Counted from the stretch's first letter, positions 1 to 10,054 are shown. The stretch: DNA of 64,000 nt from CAZRIZ01 sp964625885 (GCA_964625885.1 CAZVBM010000002.1:15303-79302); one strand, 5' to 3'. Notes: a model not told the origin generated them from the sequence alone. Numbers and translations: made by a program.

Positions 1-39
1 TTTTATAAATCTTCTCCGGCTAATTGTTGCCAATTAGCA

Positions 40-104
40 TTAGCAATTTACATTAGCGGGCGCTCGACCATTTGATTAGCTTATTTCCCGTGCTAAATTG
101 CTAA
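40..104. repeat. Inverted repeat downstream of mltG
   Basis: An 11-bp perfect inverted repeat (TTAGCAATTTA at 40-50, TAAATTGCTAA at 94-104) could form a long hairpin beyond the end of the mltG operon. There is no clear T-tract, so its role as a terminator is unproven. I see no gene in positions 1-195. Confidence 0.4.
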
Positions 105-195
105 GCATACCTCTGTTTCTAAAGGCATTTCCACCCCTTTAAAATACACAAATATACCATATAATTCTAACAAATTAGAGCTTTTAGTCAAATGA

Positions 196-1311
196 CTACT
201 GAACTGAGCAGCCGATTTTACAGTGGTCGCGGATATTGCGCTCATGCTCAGCGTTGGTGCGCGCAAAATAGGTCTTGCCGTCGTCACCAGTCAGAAAGTA
301 GCTATAGTCGCCTTCGGCCGGGTTAGCCACAGCCAAGAGTGAACTATTGGATGGAGACGAAATCGGCGTTGGTGGCCAACCAGCATAGCGCCTAGTATTA
401 TAAGGTGAGTCTATGTACAAGTTATTCTTTGTGCCCGCCAGGCGCGAAGCGTAGTGATAAGTCACATCTGAACCAAATTTATCACCAGAACGAGCTCGTC
501 TTAGAAAGATTTGTGCCGCCTGAGCTCGATCGGCCTTGATGGTTAGCTCTTTTTCAATCATTGAAGCCATGATTATCCCCTGATAGAGAGTCAACCCCCG
601 AGCCTCATATTTCTTCACCAAATCATTATCGACAATGAATTTGTAGTAGTGATCAAAGTCATATTTGAGAACATCTTCGAGCGAGGCGTTGATATCAAAA
701 TGAAGCGTCTCGGGATAAATTAACCCCTCTAGGCTTGTTACTTCAGGCAAAAGTTTAAAAAGCGGGTGATCGCGCTGAACTTTGGCGAAAGCGACATCAA
801 TTTGTTCGTCGCTGAAGCCAACTTTGCGAAGCGCTTCACGATGAGTGGTAGTAGTGTCGTTTTCGTAAAACTTAAAATTAAGCGTTGCTCCTGGAAAGAA
901 CGTTACTATCATTTGCTGTTTTTGCCCGCCAGAAGTTAGAGCCTTAACAATCTCGGCAACCGACATTGACGATTTTAAATGATACACCCCTTCTTGCAGT
1001 AAACCACCGGTTTTGTTAAGCCGATTATAAAGTTCAAAGGCACGCTGATCACGAATCAAGCTATGCTCTTTGAGTTTCTTGGCAATTAAGGCCGAATTAT
1101 CACCTTTTTTCACAACAAATTCGACTACGTCCTCAGACTGGTTGTTTACCGATTTGATACTGTCTTGATACCACTTATAGGCTAAACCAAATGCGCCAGC
1201 CGCCAATATCACAATCGCGCCAACAACCATTAGCAACCGTTTCAACCAAGCTCGACGAGGTTTAACAGCAACATTGTCGCTATTCAAAGCTAACTTCTTT
1301 TTACCAATCAT
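196..1311 (-). CDS. mltG: Endolytic murein transglycosylase MltG
   Basis: Cleaves nascent peptidoglycan glycan strands at the membrane and sets strand length. The 371-aa product has a basic cytoplasmic N-terminus, one membrane segment at about residues 25-46 and an extracytoplasmic YceG/MltG domain. Visible family motifs are SLEGLIYPETL, the catalytic-Glu motif ASMIEKE and SPYNTRRYAGWPPTPISSPS, matching the SPYNT..GLPP.PI motif of the family. The start overlaps the ruvX stop by 4 nt, so the two are translationally coupled. The ruvX-mltG pairing downstream of alaS also occurs in Firmicutes. Length is normal. Confidence 0.93.
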   Translation of the reverse strand: MIGKKKLALNSDNVAVKPRRAWLKRLLMVVGAIVILAAGAFGLAYKWYQDSIKSVNNQSEDVVEFVVKKGDNSALIAKKLKEHSLIRDQRAFELYNRLNKTGGLLQEGVYHLKSSMSVAEIVKALTSGGQKQQMIVTFFPGATLNFKFYENDTTTTHREALRKVGFSDEQIDVAFAKVQRDHPLFKLLPEVTSLEGLIYPETLHFDINASLEDVLKYDFDHYYKFIVDNDLVKKYEARGLTLYQGIIMASMIEKELTIKADRAQAAQIFLRRARSGDKFGSDVTYHYASRLAGTKNNLYIDSPYNTRRYAGWPPTPISSPSNSSLLAVANPAEGDYSYFLTGDDGKTYFARTNAEHERNIRDHCKIGCSVQ

Positions 1312-1709
1312 AAACTCTCCAAAAAATCTTCTAGTATCATCACCGCCGCCATCGCATCAATGTCAGCTTTGCTATAAGGCTTACCGTAGCTTTTTAGACG
1401 CTCCTCTGCCAGCACGCTAGTCACCGACTCATCCTGAAAGACTACTCTAGAAAATACTTGGCGCAACTTTTGAGCGAAAGCTTCCACCTCAGCGGTTTGC
1501 TTAGTTGGCTCGCCCGATTGATTGCGTGGATAGCCGACGATAATCTTATCAATGCTTTCCAGTTCAGCTAGCCTAACAATTTCGTCAATAGCCCGGTCAT
1601 CATTGGTGATAGTTTCTTGCGGAATGGCAATTTTTATTTGACTGTCACCTAATGCTACACCAATCCGGCTTGCACCGTAATCTAGTGAAAGATAGTTCTT
1701 AACCGACAT
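1308..1709 (-). CDS. ruvX: Putative pre-16S rRNA nuclease / Holliday junction resolvase RuvX (YqgF)
   Basis: RNase H-fold nuclease of the YqgF family, linked in other bacteria to 16S rRNA 5' maturation. The 133-aa protein shows the first catalytic Asp in LSLDYGASRIG, the GYPRNQSG loop, QDESVTSVLAEE and the C-terminal acidic motif DAMAAVMILEDFL. Length is typical (about 135-150 aa). It lies 1 nt from the gene upstream and overlaps mltG by 4 nt downstream, so it belongs to one operon. Confidence 0.93.
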   Translation of the reverse strand: MSVKNYLSLDYGASRIGVALGDSQIKIAIPQETITNDDRAIDEIVRLAELESIDKIIVGYPRNQSGEPTKQTAEVEAFAQKLRQVFSRVVFQDESVTSVLAEERLKSYGKPYSKADIDAMAAVMILEDFLESL

Positions 1710-1710
1710 A

Positions 1711-3315
1711 TTACTGCAAATCTACACTAACAGTTATGCGATCAATATTGTTTGGCACACGGCGCACCCACATTGGTCGAAAATCAACCGTAACCGTCTC
1801 AATACCATCGATTGCCTCGTAGCGATCCTGGATCTCGCCATGACTCTTCCCTTTGGCGAATTCTTTGATTTCGTCGATGCTGACATCTGGTCCAATGCGC
1901 ACCTGAGTAATAACCTTTACCGAGACAGCACCATCTTTGGAAGTGAAGTCATCAAATTGCAACTGGTCGTCGCCCGACTGATAAACTTTTTGCTTAACTC
2001 GAGTCTCCTGCTCCTGTTTTAGCACTAGTTGGTCGATATACTCTACTAGACGACCGCGAACAACCGCCGTCAACGAGTATTTAACCGTTTGCTCAAGCGT
2101 CGCTTTGTTCTCGGGAGCCTCTTTACCAACTTCAATCGAACTCTTGGCTTCGCCAGCTTCAATCTTAAGGCTTTCATTTATAACCACCGCCGAAGCATCA
2201 AATTTGTTTTTCAACTCACTCAGCGCCTCTTCCTTGCCAAGTTCGGCGATCTTTTCTTTGGCGGCATTGACGTCAGCTTCTGTTATAACCTTAACCACTC
2301 GATCAGTTCCGCCAGTCATATCCGAGCCATAGCCAGTAACGTAACCAATGGATGATTTATGGTCGCCTTCTTTAATGTTACAAGTCGCGCCCGGAGCGGT
2401 TGCAACAACCGCCACGGTTTTACGATCTGGCTTGGGGTCGAAAATTGAGCCGGTTGGACGCGCCAACGACACCGCCTCCTGCGTCACAAAAGTACAGCCG
2501 TCTTTACTAAAACTCGCTCCCGCTGGTACGGTAACGGCCACCATGGCCGTGTTAGTAATAGTCATCTTACCCTGCGCCTTTTCGCCCACGTTTTTATCGC
2601 CAGTTGCCGCGAATTCCAGCTTGCGACTTTTTTCTAAAACCTGTGATTGGGCGTGAACAATATGATTGTCGTGATTTGTTTTAGATGAGTCTTCAGTCAA
2701 TTGGACCACCTGACTGACGTTGACTAACTTAGTTTTGGTCTTCAAAACAATTGAAGCTTCGGGCGCAAAGACCAAAGCCCAAACTAGGCCGGCCGCTAGT
2801 AGCAACAAGAATACTGCCGACCAGATTAACTTCTTGCGAGCACCACTGAGCTTAGCCAAGAAACCTGACTTAACAGGCTTATCTATCGGCGGCTGGGGTG
2901 TAGGATCAGTCGGGTCATCAATAACGTCGGCCGTAGAAACTTTGGCGTTATTTTTTAGCGACGGACTGGCCGCCACCAATTCACCAACTGGCATGGTCTC
3001 ACCATCAATTAAGTCGTCTTCCGGTTTGTCAATCGGCAGCTTAGCCAACACTGGCTTAGACTGTAAGGTCTTAGCCACTGGTATCTTCGCCATGGCAGCT
3101 AGTTTTGACAACGAATCTTTCGTTGTAATAATTACAATATATTTCTTGGCTTCTTTGGCTGCCCGTGCCAATAAGTGTAAATTAACCGCACTTTGCAACA
3201 GGCCAATCTGCTTAGGCGGCACCAGGGCAACGATTTTTTCCTTAGAATGCTTAATCTTCTCGATCACACTAGTGATATCATCGTTTATATCAATATAGAC
3301 TACTTCTTTACTCAT
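1711..3315 (-). CDS. Membrane-anchored CPR-type protein of unknown function
   Basis: 534 aa. Residues 1-95 form a small alpha/beta domain (opening MSKEVVYIDINDDITSVI) of a kind I recognise from other CPR genomes next to cell-division genes. A Pro-rich linker (about 110-150) leads to one membrane segment at about 163-185. The rest is a predicted extracytoplasmic beta-rich region with long charged helices; CPR homologues are sometimes annotated as baseplate-J-like. Function is unknown. It abuts the FtsA-like gene (shared base at 3315) and ruvX, so a role in division or envelope assembly is an inference from context only. Confidence 0.6.
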   Translation of the reverse strand: MSKEVVYIDINDDITSVIEKIKHSKEKIVALVPPKQIGLLQSAVNLHLLARAAKEAKKYIVIITTKDSLSKLAAMAKIPVAKTLQSKPVLAKLPIDKPEDDLIDGETMPVGELVAASPSLKNNAKVSTADVIDDPTDPTPQPPIDKPVKSGFLAKLSGARKKLIWSAVFLLLLAAGLVWALVFAPEASIVLKTKTKLVNVSQVVQLTEDSSKTNHDNHIVHAQSQVLEKSRKLEFAATGDKNVGEKAQGKMTITNTAMVAVTVPAGASFSKDGCTFVTQEAVSLARPTGSIFDPKPDRKTVAVVATAPGATCNIKEGDHKSSIGYVTGYGSDMTGGTDRVVKVITEADVNAAKEKIAELGKEEALSELKNKFDASAVVINESLKIEAGEAKSSIEVGKEAPENKATLEQTVKYSLTAVVRGRLVEYIDQLVLKQEQETRVKQKVYQSGDDQLQFDDFTSKDGAVSVKVITQVRIGPDVSIDEIKEFAKGKSHGEIQDRYEAIDGIETVTVDFRPMWVRRVPNNIDRITVSVDLQ

Positions 3316-4583
3316 CAGATTCTCAATATTTTATTTAGTTTCTCTTTAAAGTTTAAATCATCCGAATCATCGACCTGCGTAGTGTCCTGTCCAACTCGTA
3401 AGAGCCCCATGGCAGTAATGAAAGTGTGGTCGCTAATTGTATCAGTGGCATCCTTGATGTCAATTACATCACTCGGCAAGATTCGCTTCACTACCGGCCG
3501 CTTGCTAAACGGAATATCCTCTGGCCAGTCGTGCTCAGCTAGCGCATTCACTAGCATTTCTAAGCTAGCGCCGCCGCCGCACAGCCAAATCTGATTGGGC
3601 ATCTGATCAACATCAACAAACTCACTTAGCGCTAACTCAACCCCGGCTAGCCAAACATTAAGCGTCTTATTAAGTGCCGTCATGGCATCTTTGCGAATAT
3701 CAGCATTTAGTTTTGGATTATCAATAATCAGTTTAATATTCTCTGCTTCTTCTAGCGAAACATTAGCCTCTTGCGAAATCGTTCGGGTGAAGCTGCGACC
3801 ACCAATACTAAACATCTTGGTACCCTCAACGCCACCGTCATTAACCACAGCCACGTCAGTCGTACCACCACCGATATCAGCCAAGATTGCCGTAAAGCTA
3901 CTACTGGCATCGGTGCCGATCACTGCTCGCGACACCGCAAACGGCTCGGCCGCTACGGCAATCAGCTCTAGCGCTAACTCGTCAGAGACACGCTCCAGGG
4001 CGCCAATATGCACCATAGGGGCAAAAGCTGTATAAATCTGCACCGCCACGTCGCGCCCTTGAAAGCCAATCGGATTTGAAACCTTGTAACCATCAATATG
4101 GAGTGAGACTAGGGCCGAATTGACTAATTTGACTTCAACATTTTCGTTGCCAGTTTCTAAACCGATTTGCCGCTGCGCCTTAACCAGAGCGTGATCCTGA
4201 ACCTTGTTAATAATATAGTTCATCTCGTCTTCGTCTAGCTCTTTGTCGGGCTGAGGTCGACGATAACGAATGGTGTGAGTCACACCCTTGACTAATTCAC
4301 CAGAAATGCCAATCACCACCCGCTTAGCTTGAAAGCCGGCCTGCTCTTCGGCTTGGTGTAGGGCCTGCTCACAGTTTTGCACCACACCAGAAATATCAGC
4401 AATCGCCCCAGCATGCATATCGCTTTGTTTCTGTCTGGCTCGGCCGACACCAACAATTTTTAAGTTATCACCATCAACTAGGGCTATTAGAGCCTTGATA
4501 TATTCGGTACCAATATCCAAACCGACAATAGCGTTATCGGCGTCTTTATTCTCTTTGCGTTTGGCGCGCAATTTATCAAACAT
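3315..4583 (-). CDS. ftsA: FtsA-like actin-fold cell division ATPase
   Basis: 422 aa with the actin/Hsp70 fold signature: phosphate-1 motif AIVGLDIGTEYIKALIA near the N-terminus and phosphate-2 motif ILADIGGGTTDVAVV in the middle. An FtsA-like SHS2 insert region follows the first motif. FtsA tethers FtsZ filaments to the membrane. The C-terminus ends LNFKEKLNKILRI, a plausible amphipathic membrane-targeting helix. PilM-type proteins share the fold and are an alternative, but the SHS2 region and the MltG/RuvX neighbours favour FtsA. A TATAAT lies 9 nt upstream of the ATG, so it probably has its own promoter within the block. Confidence 0.8.
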   Translation of the reverse strand: MFDKLRAKRKENKDADNAIVGLDIGTEYIKALIALVDGDNLKIVGVGRARQKQSDMHAGAIADISGVVQNCEQALHQAEEQAGFQAKRVVIGISGELVKGVTHTIRYRRPQPDKELDEDEMNYIINKVQDHALVKAQRQIGLETGNENVEVKLVNSALVSLHIDGYKVSNPIGFQGRDVAVQIYTAFAPMVHIGALERVSDELALELIAVAAEPFAVSRAVIGTDASSSFTAILADIGGGTTDVAVVNDGGVEGTKMFSIGGRSFTRTISQEANVSLEEAENIKLIIDNPKLNADIRKDAMTALNKTLNVWLAGVELALSEFVDVDQMPNQIWLCGGGASLEMLVNALAEHDWPEDIPFSKRPVVKRILPSDVIDIKDATDTISDHTFITAMGLLRVGQDTTQVDDSDDLNFKEKLNKILRI

Positions 4584-4629
4584 ATATGTTCTATTATACC
4601 ACTACGTAAGCGGTTTAGAAAGAATGTAG

Positions 4630-6507
4630 CTACTGCAAAACTGCTTTGACGCGGCGGACACCCGCTGAAGATGACTCTTCTTTGGTAATCTTAAATCTTT
4701 CGCCATTTGGCGCAATGTCGCCAGTGTTGGTAACATGTGGACCACCACAAATTTCATAGCTAAAACGTTTATCGCTTTCGCCAACCGCATAAACCTTCAC
4801 CTTGTCGCCGTAGCGATCCATAAAATCGCCATGGGCGCCGCGCTTTTTGGCCTCGCTGAGCAGCATTTCTTCAAAACTAACTGGTAATTTATCGGCAATC
4901 GCTTGATTGACTAGTTTTTCAATTTCGTCTAGCTTATCGCGACTGACTTTTTCTGGGTAGTTAAAATCAAACCTAAGTCGCTCGTCAGTGATGTTTGAAC
5001 CTTTTTGATTAACATCCTCGCCTAAAACTCGTTTCATCGCTGCTAGCATCAAATGAGCTGCGGTGTGTAGGCGAACTTGCTTGTCAGTCTGTCCTTCTAG
5101 GCCGCCCTTAAACATACCCTTAGAAGCTGTCTGACTGCGCTCGCGTTGCTCTTGTAAAGCCCCGTCGTAATCAGCCTGCCAATCGCCCACTAATTTAATT
5201 TGTTGGCGCTTGGCCTCCTCTAGCGACAATTCGAGCGGAAAGCCATAGGTGTCGTAAAGCTTAAACAGCTCCACGCCAGTTAGTCCTGATGCTTTTAGGC
5301 GATCAAGCTGGCGCAAGCCATTGCGCAAGGTGCGGCGAAAAGTCGCTTCTTCGTTAACTAAAATCTGCAGAACCTCAGCTTTTTTGGCAGCAAATTCTGG
5401 ATAGCCATTCTCGTAAGCCTCAATAATAACTGGCACAACCTGCTCGAAGAAGCTACTCTCAATACCGAGTGCAAAGGATTTTACCATGGCGCGACGAACA
5501 AAACGACGCATTACATAGCCATGCTCTTTGTTGCTCGGCACACAGCCATCAACCGCTAACCAAACCGCGCTACGCAAATGGTCAGTTATGATTCGCATCG
5601 CTTGGGTGTTGTCAGTATAAGTTTGACCACTAACTTCTTCTAATTTTTTAATAATCGGCTGGAACAGACTACCCTGGAAAACATCTGGCGTATCGAGCTT
5701 AGCCGCTACAATACGCTCGAGCCCAGCACCAAAATCGATATTCTTCTGCTTTAATGGCTCAAAACTACCATCTTCTAGTCGCCGATACTCCATAAAGACT
5801 TGATTGCCAATTTCCATAAACCTGCCGCCGTCGCTAGCTGGATGCGATTTACCAAAACTTGGATCCTGGTTCTCCTCACCAAAATCATAAAAGACTTCGC
5901 TGTCTGGCCCACACGGATCGCTAATCGGCGTCTTTTCAATGCCGCCACCACGACTCCACCAGTTTTCTTTATCGTCATAGAGGAAGATCCGGCCGCCTTG
6001 CAAACCGAGCTCATCACCAATCTTAGCGTCGCCAACCTCAACCACCTTGGCGTCAATGCCGACCTCTTTAAACAACTCCTGCCAAATCTCTACCGCCTCG
6101 GTATCAGCCGGAATACCATATTTTTTATTACCAATGAAACAGGTGGCGTAGATCTTGTTTGGATCAAGGCCGACGACCTGCGTCAAGAACTCGAAAAACC
6201 ATCTGATTTGCTCTTTTTTACCATAATCACCCAAGCTCCAGTTGCCGAGCATCTCAAACACTGTTGTGTGGCGGTTATCACCAACGTCGTCGATGTCCTG
6301 AGAACGCAAAGATGGCTGACTGTCGGTTAAGCGTCGGCCCTGCGGGTGGTCCTTGCCCAATAAATAAGGCATCAGTGGCTGCATACCCGAGCCAGTAAAC
6401 AAGGTCGTCGGATCGTCTTTCAAAACCAGCGGCGCCCGTGCGATTAACTTGTGCCCATGTTTAATAAAAAAATCTAAATAAGCTTGGCGAATTTCATTTG
6501 TTGTCAT
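4630..6507 (-). CDS. alaS: Alanyl-tRNA synthetase, C-terminally truncated form
   Basis: Class II synthetase. The aminoacylation domain shows TGSGMQPLMPYL and RHTTVFEMLGNWSLGDYG. The editing domain is intact, with HTAAHLMLAAM and the zinc-site motif CGGPHV near the end. The product stops at about 625 aa, right after editing, whereas most bacterial AlaRS are near 870 aa. The DHHA1/C-Ala region that binds the tRNA elbow and promotes oligomerisation is therefore absent, as is common in CPR. I chose the ATG at 6507 (MTTNEIRQAYL), the usual family start; an in-frame ATG four codons upstream is possible. A TAGAAT lies 10 nt before the chosen start. Confidence 0.93.
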   Translation of the reverse strand: MTTNEIRQAYLDFFIKHGHKLIARAPLVLKDDPTTLFTGSGMQPLMPYLLGKDHPQGRRLTDSQPSLRSQDIDDVGDNRHTTVFEMLGNWSLGDYGKKEQIRWFFEFLTQVVGLDPNKIYATCFIGNKKYGIPADTEAVEIWQELFKEVGIDAKVVEVGDAKIGDELGLQGGRIFLYDDKENWWSRGGGIEKTPISDPCGPDSEVFYDFGEENQDPSFGKSHPASDGGRFMEIGNQVFMEYRRLEDGSFEPLKQKNIDFGAGLERIVAAKLDTPDVFQGSLFQPIIKKLEEVSGQTYTDNTQAMRIITDHLRSAVWLAVDGCVPSNKEHGYVMRRFVRRAMVKSFALGIESSFFEQVVPVIIEAYENGYPEFAAKKAEVLQILVNEEATFRRTLRNGLRQLDRLKASGLTGVELFKLYDTYGFPLELSLEEAKRQQIKLVGDWQADYDGALQEQRERSQTASKGMFKGGLEGQTDKQVRLHTAAHLMLAAMKRVLGEDVNQKGSNITDERLRFDFNYPEKVSRDKLDEIEKLVNQAIADKLPVSFEEMLLSEAKKRGAHGDFMDRYGDKVKVYAVGESDKRFSYEICGGPHVTNTGDIAPNGERFKITKEESSSAGVRRVKAVLQ

Positions 6508-6561
6508 AATTAAACACATTCTAGCACATCAGAGATAGGCCAACAAACTAGACTGATTAGT

Positions 6562-8322
6562 TTATTTAAGTTTTTGAGTAGTTAGGCCACCCCACTCCAC
6601 TACTGTAAAACCACGACGTGGCGTACTAACGAGTTCTTGTGACTGAATTGAGATTGGTCGTTCTAAGCCGGACATATCCAGAAAAACTCGGATTAACGTG
6701 TCGGGCTTTGGCGTAATCTTTAGTGGCGCTAAACGATTAAGCTCATCAGTATTAAACCAAGTTAATCTAATATAAGGCGAGTCTGGTATTTTATCACCCC
6801 AGAAATCCATAAAATCACTAATTTCTTTAGTGTTTAGACCAAGCTTAACCAATTGATTTTGTATAGTAGCTAACGCATCGGATTGTTTGACTACTGTTCC
6901 TGACGTAATTGCAGGATAGCGACCATGCCCATTACCCTCCCAAAACAATGAATCATATTTTGCGCCCTGGTAAACCAAGCTGCCGTTTGGATACGCTAAC
7001 ACATCACGCCAACCGTTAACTGGATAGAGCGGGTCAGAAATGGTCACATCAGCTCCAACTACTACGCTAACCTTTGTTTTAACCTCAGGATATAGATAAA
7101 TGACTGGCTTAGCACAACCGTATGTTGGAGCGTAGCTACCTCTAACATAAACTAGTTTTTCACCTTGCTTATTCTTTATAATCATTAAACCGTGATTATT
7201 GATGTATTCATCAAATGCTATAACAGCGCTACTATCGTATGAATCCTTGTATTCTTTATAAGCTTTTTGGTACAAATCAGCTTGTCGATTAATTAATTCA
7301 TAAACAGCATTACCCTGGCCGGTTTGACCGATTTGTCGCAATTGATCATCGGATAAATTATCAACTCTGGTAGCAGAGGCTATTACCGTGCCACAACCCT
7401 GCGCAACAGGCAAAAGAGAATCGTAGCCACCCACGCCAGAGCCATTATTACTTTTCATGGAAACATTGTCGTTAAATGAGTAGCCGTCCAATGACAACTC
7501 ATTCGGTTCGTATCGCATCGTAATTCGAGTTTTAATTGGTGTTTCTAAAAAATAAGCTATATTAGTTAATCCGGTATCTGCATATGTCGTCTCTGATTTA
7601 ATAAGTGAACTCTGGCCAAACTTATCTACCACCGTCTCTTTAACTCCATTGACAGAATCTTTTGAATCAAATTTCTCTCCCAGGTAGAAGATTGGCGGTC
7701 GATAAACCGACTCGCCCGACTCAGAAAAAACTAAATTTGGTGGCACACTAAGAGAATCAAAACGAGTTTCAGTATCAAAAACTGTCACCTTGTCTGTAGC
7801 CAGACCTTTTATAATGTCAATTACATTAACGCCACCATCTTGAGGTTGACCAATAGCCACAACCTTATCATCACGCTTTTCAAATAAGAATAGGTTGGAA
7901 GCGCCTTGGCCAACACCAGGATCAAAGACCAACACGATAGTGTTGCCATTACGCTTGCCAACCTCTTTGTAGGTCGGCATATTATCCTTTAATTGTTGCG
8001 CAACACTATAGTATTCATCATCATTATAATAAGACCCAAACTCAGTTTTTAGCCAACCAGCTGGCACTATAGTCTTTGGGCTACTAAACCAAACCTCACC
8101 AGTAGTAGAATTAAAAATCTTAGATACTTCTGGATTATCTGAAGACTGTAGGGAATTATTTGACGACTTGGATTTAATTATAATTATTATTAATAAGACA
8201 ATAATCACCAAGACCGCTACAACTATCGAAACAATCCGAATTCGCCGCTTTTTATCAACACTACCACTATTAACCGGAACATCCGAGATATTTGTTCCCC
8301 CACCAAGCTCGTCGTTATTCAT
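6562..8322 (-). CDS. Membrane-anchored surface protein with KPVIYLYP-type domain
   Basis: 586 aa: short Gly/Ser-rich cytoplasmic segment, one strong membrane helix at about residues 28-50, then a large extracytoplasmic region. The C-terminal 200 residues carry CAKPVIYLYPEVKTKV and end with GFTVVEWGG, a motif pair I recognise from many uncharacterised secreted proteins in CPR and other bacteria. Biochemical function is unknown. It has its own ribosome binding site (AAGGAAGTGG) and lies between alaS and mnmA without coupling to either. Confidence 0.65.
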   Translation of the reverse strand: MNNDELGGGTNISDVPVNSGSVDKKRRIRIVSIVVAVLVIIVLLIIIIIKSKSSNNSLQSSDNPEVSKIFNSTTGEVWFSSPKTIVPAGWLKTEFGSYYNDDEYYSVAQQLKDNMPTYKEVGKRNGNTIVLVFDPGVGQGASNLFLFEKRDDKVVAIGQPQDGGVNVIDIIKGLATDKVTVFDTETRFDSLSVPPNLVFSESGESVYRPPIFYLGEKFDSKDSVNGVKETVVDKFGQSSLIKSETTYADTGLTNIAYFLETPIKTRITMRYEPNELSLDGYSFNDNVSMKSNNGSGVGGYDSLLPVAQGCGTVIASATRVDNLSDDQLRQIGQTGQGNAVYELINRQADLYQKAYKEYKDSYDSSAVIAFDEYINNHGLMIIKNKQGEKLVYVRGSYAPTYGCAKPVIYLYPEVKTKVSVVVGADVTISDPLYPVNGWRDVLAYPNGSLVYQGAKYDSLFWEGNGHGRYPAITSGTVVKQSDALATIQNQLVKLGLNTKEISDFMDFWGDKIPDSPYIRLTWFNTDELNRLAPLKITPKPDTLIRVFLDMSGLERPISIQSQELVSTPRRGFTVVEWGGLTTQKLK

Positions 8323-8377
8323 ACCACTTCCTTATTAACTACTTAAAAGTATAAGCTTTTTGTGATTAAAAGCCAAG

Positions 8378-9409
8378 TTAGCCAGCCACAACACCGCCAC
8401 CAAGGCAGACTTCATCATCGTAAACCACGACGGACTGGCCACTCGTAATCGCCCGCTGGGGCGATTTTAATTGCACAACCGAGTCGTTAATCTGAGCTTC
8501 AACCAGTGGCGCTTGGTGGCGTGTCCGAACTTGACAGATCTTGTTGGACACTGGCGCATCGTTAATCCAGTGAAGATCTTTTAACTTAATCTGCTCAACC
8601 CACAAATCTAACTGATTTAGGTCGCGCGATACGTAGACTTCATTTTTCTCGATATCTTTACCAACCACGTAATACGGTAAACCACCGCCCAAATCCAAGC
8701 CATGACGCTGACCGGTGGTGTAAAAAATCGCACCCTTGTGCCAGCCCAAGTCTTTTGTCGTTTCCTTTTCGATAATTTTTCCGGGCTTAACGTCAACATA
8801 CTGGCTCAAAAATTCTTCAATTCCAACCTGACCGACAAAACAAATTCCAACCGAATCTTTTTTGTTAGCCGTCACCAAGCCGCGCTCACGCGCCAACTCA
8901 CGCACTTCACTTTTTAGCAGCCCACCAATAGGGAAAAGCGTCTTTTCAAGTGCTTCTTTGGTAACTCGATAAAGAAAATAGGTCTGATCTTTTTTAGCAT
9001 CTTTAGCTCGAAGAAGTTGACCGCTATCAACTCGCGCATAATGCCCAGTGGCAATCATATCCGCCCCGTCCTCTAGCGCCGTCTCGAGAAATAATTTAAA
9101 TTTAACCTCTTGATTACACATAATATCAGGGTTGGGCGTACGGCCCGCTTGATATTCGGCTAGCATATAGTCGACAACTTTTTGCTTATACTCGGTCTCA
9201 AAATCATAAACTTTTAAATCAATCCCTAACTTAACCGCCACTCGCTTGGCGTCAGCCAAGTCTTCCGCCCACGGACAGCGCGCTCCGGGCAAATCGCGCG
9301 ACCAATTCTTCATATAAACTCCGGTCACGTCATAACCGGCCTCAATCAAAAGCGCCGCGGTGACGCTACTATCAACCCCACCGCTCATGCCAACATAGAC
9401 TTTAGTCAT
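8378..9409 (-). CDS. mnmA: tRNA-specific 2-thiouridylase MnmA
   Basis: Makes 2-thiouridine at U34 of tRNAs for Lys, Glu and Gln using ATP and a persulfide relay. The 343-aa protein has the PP-loop GMSGGVDSSVTAALL, the first catalytic Cys in DIMCNQEVKF and the second in GICFVGQVG. Length fits the family (about 360). The likely sulfur donor, a cysteine desulfurase, is encoded two genes upstream in the same run, and substrate tRNAs Glu(TTC) and Lys(TTT) are both in this window. Confidence 0.96.
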   Translation of the reverse strand: MTKVYVGMSGGVDSSVTAALLIEAGYDVTGVYMKNWSRDLPGARCPWAEDLADAKRVAVKLGIDLKVYDFETEYKQKVVDYMLAEYQAGRTPNPDIMCNQEVKFKLFLETALEDGADMIATGHYARVDSGQLLRAKDAKKDQTYFLYRVTKEALEKTLFPIGGLLKSEVRELARERGLVTANKKDSVGICFVGQVGIEEFLSQYVDVKPGKIIEKETTKDLGWHKGAIFYTTGQRHGLDLGGGLPYYVVGKDIEKNEVYVSRDLNQLDLWVEQIKLKDLHWINDAPVSNKICQVRTRHQAPLVEAQINDSVVQLKSPQRAITSGQSVVVYDDEVCLGGGVVAG

Positions 9410-9415
9410 GAGAAA

Positions 9416-10054
9416 TTAACAATCCCAGCCAGACAATTGACGCAAAAAGCCAAAGAATTCTTTTGAGGCTAGCACCCAGCTATTAGGGTTTGTGTACCAA
9501 GCCGATGGCCAGTCTTTATCCTGCGCGAGTGGCGCGTTAAATATCTCGTATTCGTGATCAAAGCTCTTCTTGAATTCAGCCAGGGCACGACGCTGATGGT
9601 AAGCCGAAGTTACTAGTGTGATTCTTCGCAGCTTATTTTGTTCAATGATGCTTTTAGCTTTTTTAGCATTTTCACAAGTGTTGCGCGAAGCCTCTTCAAC
9701 CAAGACCGCCTCCATCGGTACGCCAGAAGTGTATGCCAAGTCGGCCATCACCGAAGCATTGCTTGGCGAGCCGTCTTCGGCTGCTGCCCCAACAAATAGA
9801 ATCTTATTGGCAATACCAAATCGGTACAGCGTTATGCCATATTCAGCCCGCGCCTTCGTGTCACCACCAGACAGCACCACAATCACGTCAGTTTTCTGAC
9901 AACCGACATTTTTACCCTCACACTCCACTGTTGGCTGCAGGCACTCCAGTGTGCAACCACGATAATCATTTGGTATAAAGGCTGTGTTTAAAACGACTAC
10001 TAAAATTACATAAACTACCAACAAAGAAATTAATGTTTTAATCAACTTAATCAT
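9416..10054 (-). CDS. YdcF/SanA-like DUF218 membrane protein
   Basis: 212 aa with one N-terminal membrane segment (about 5-25) and a DUF218 domain: VIVVLSGGDTKARAEYG, then NTCENAKKAKSII and LVTSAYHQRRALAEF. Family members such as SanA, ElyC and YdcF act in envelope integrity, but the biochemical activity of most is unknown. Its start overlaps the stop of the cysteine desulfurase gene by 4 nt. It sits between the desulfurase and mnmA, which looks like operon packing rather than shared pathway. Confidence 0.8.
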   Translation of the reverse strand: MIKLIKTLISLLVVYVILVVVLNTAFIPNDYRGCTLECLQPTVECEGKNVGCQKTDVIVVLSGGDTKARAEYGITLYRFGIANKILFVGAAAEDGSPSNASVMADLAYTSGVPMEAVLVEEASRNTCENAKKAKSIIEQNKLRRITLVTSAYHQRRALAEFKKSFDHEYEIFNAPLAQDKDWPSAWYTNPNSWVLASKEFFGFLRQLSGWDC

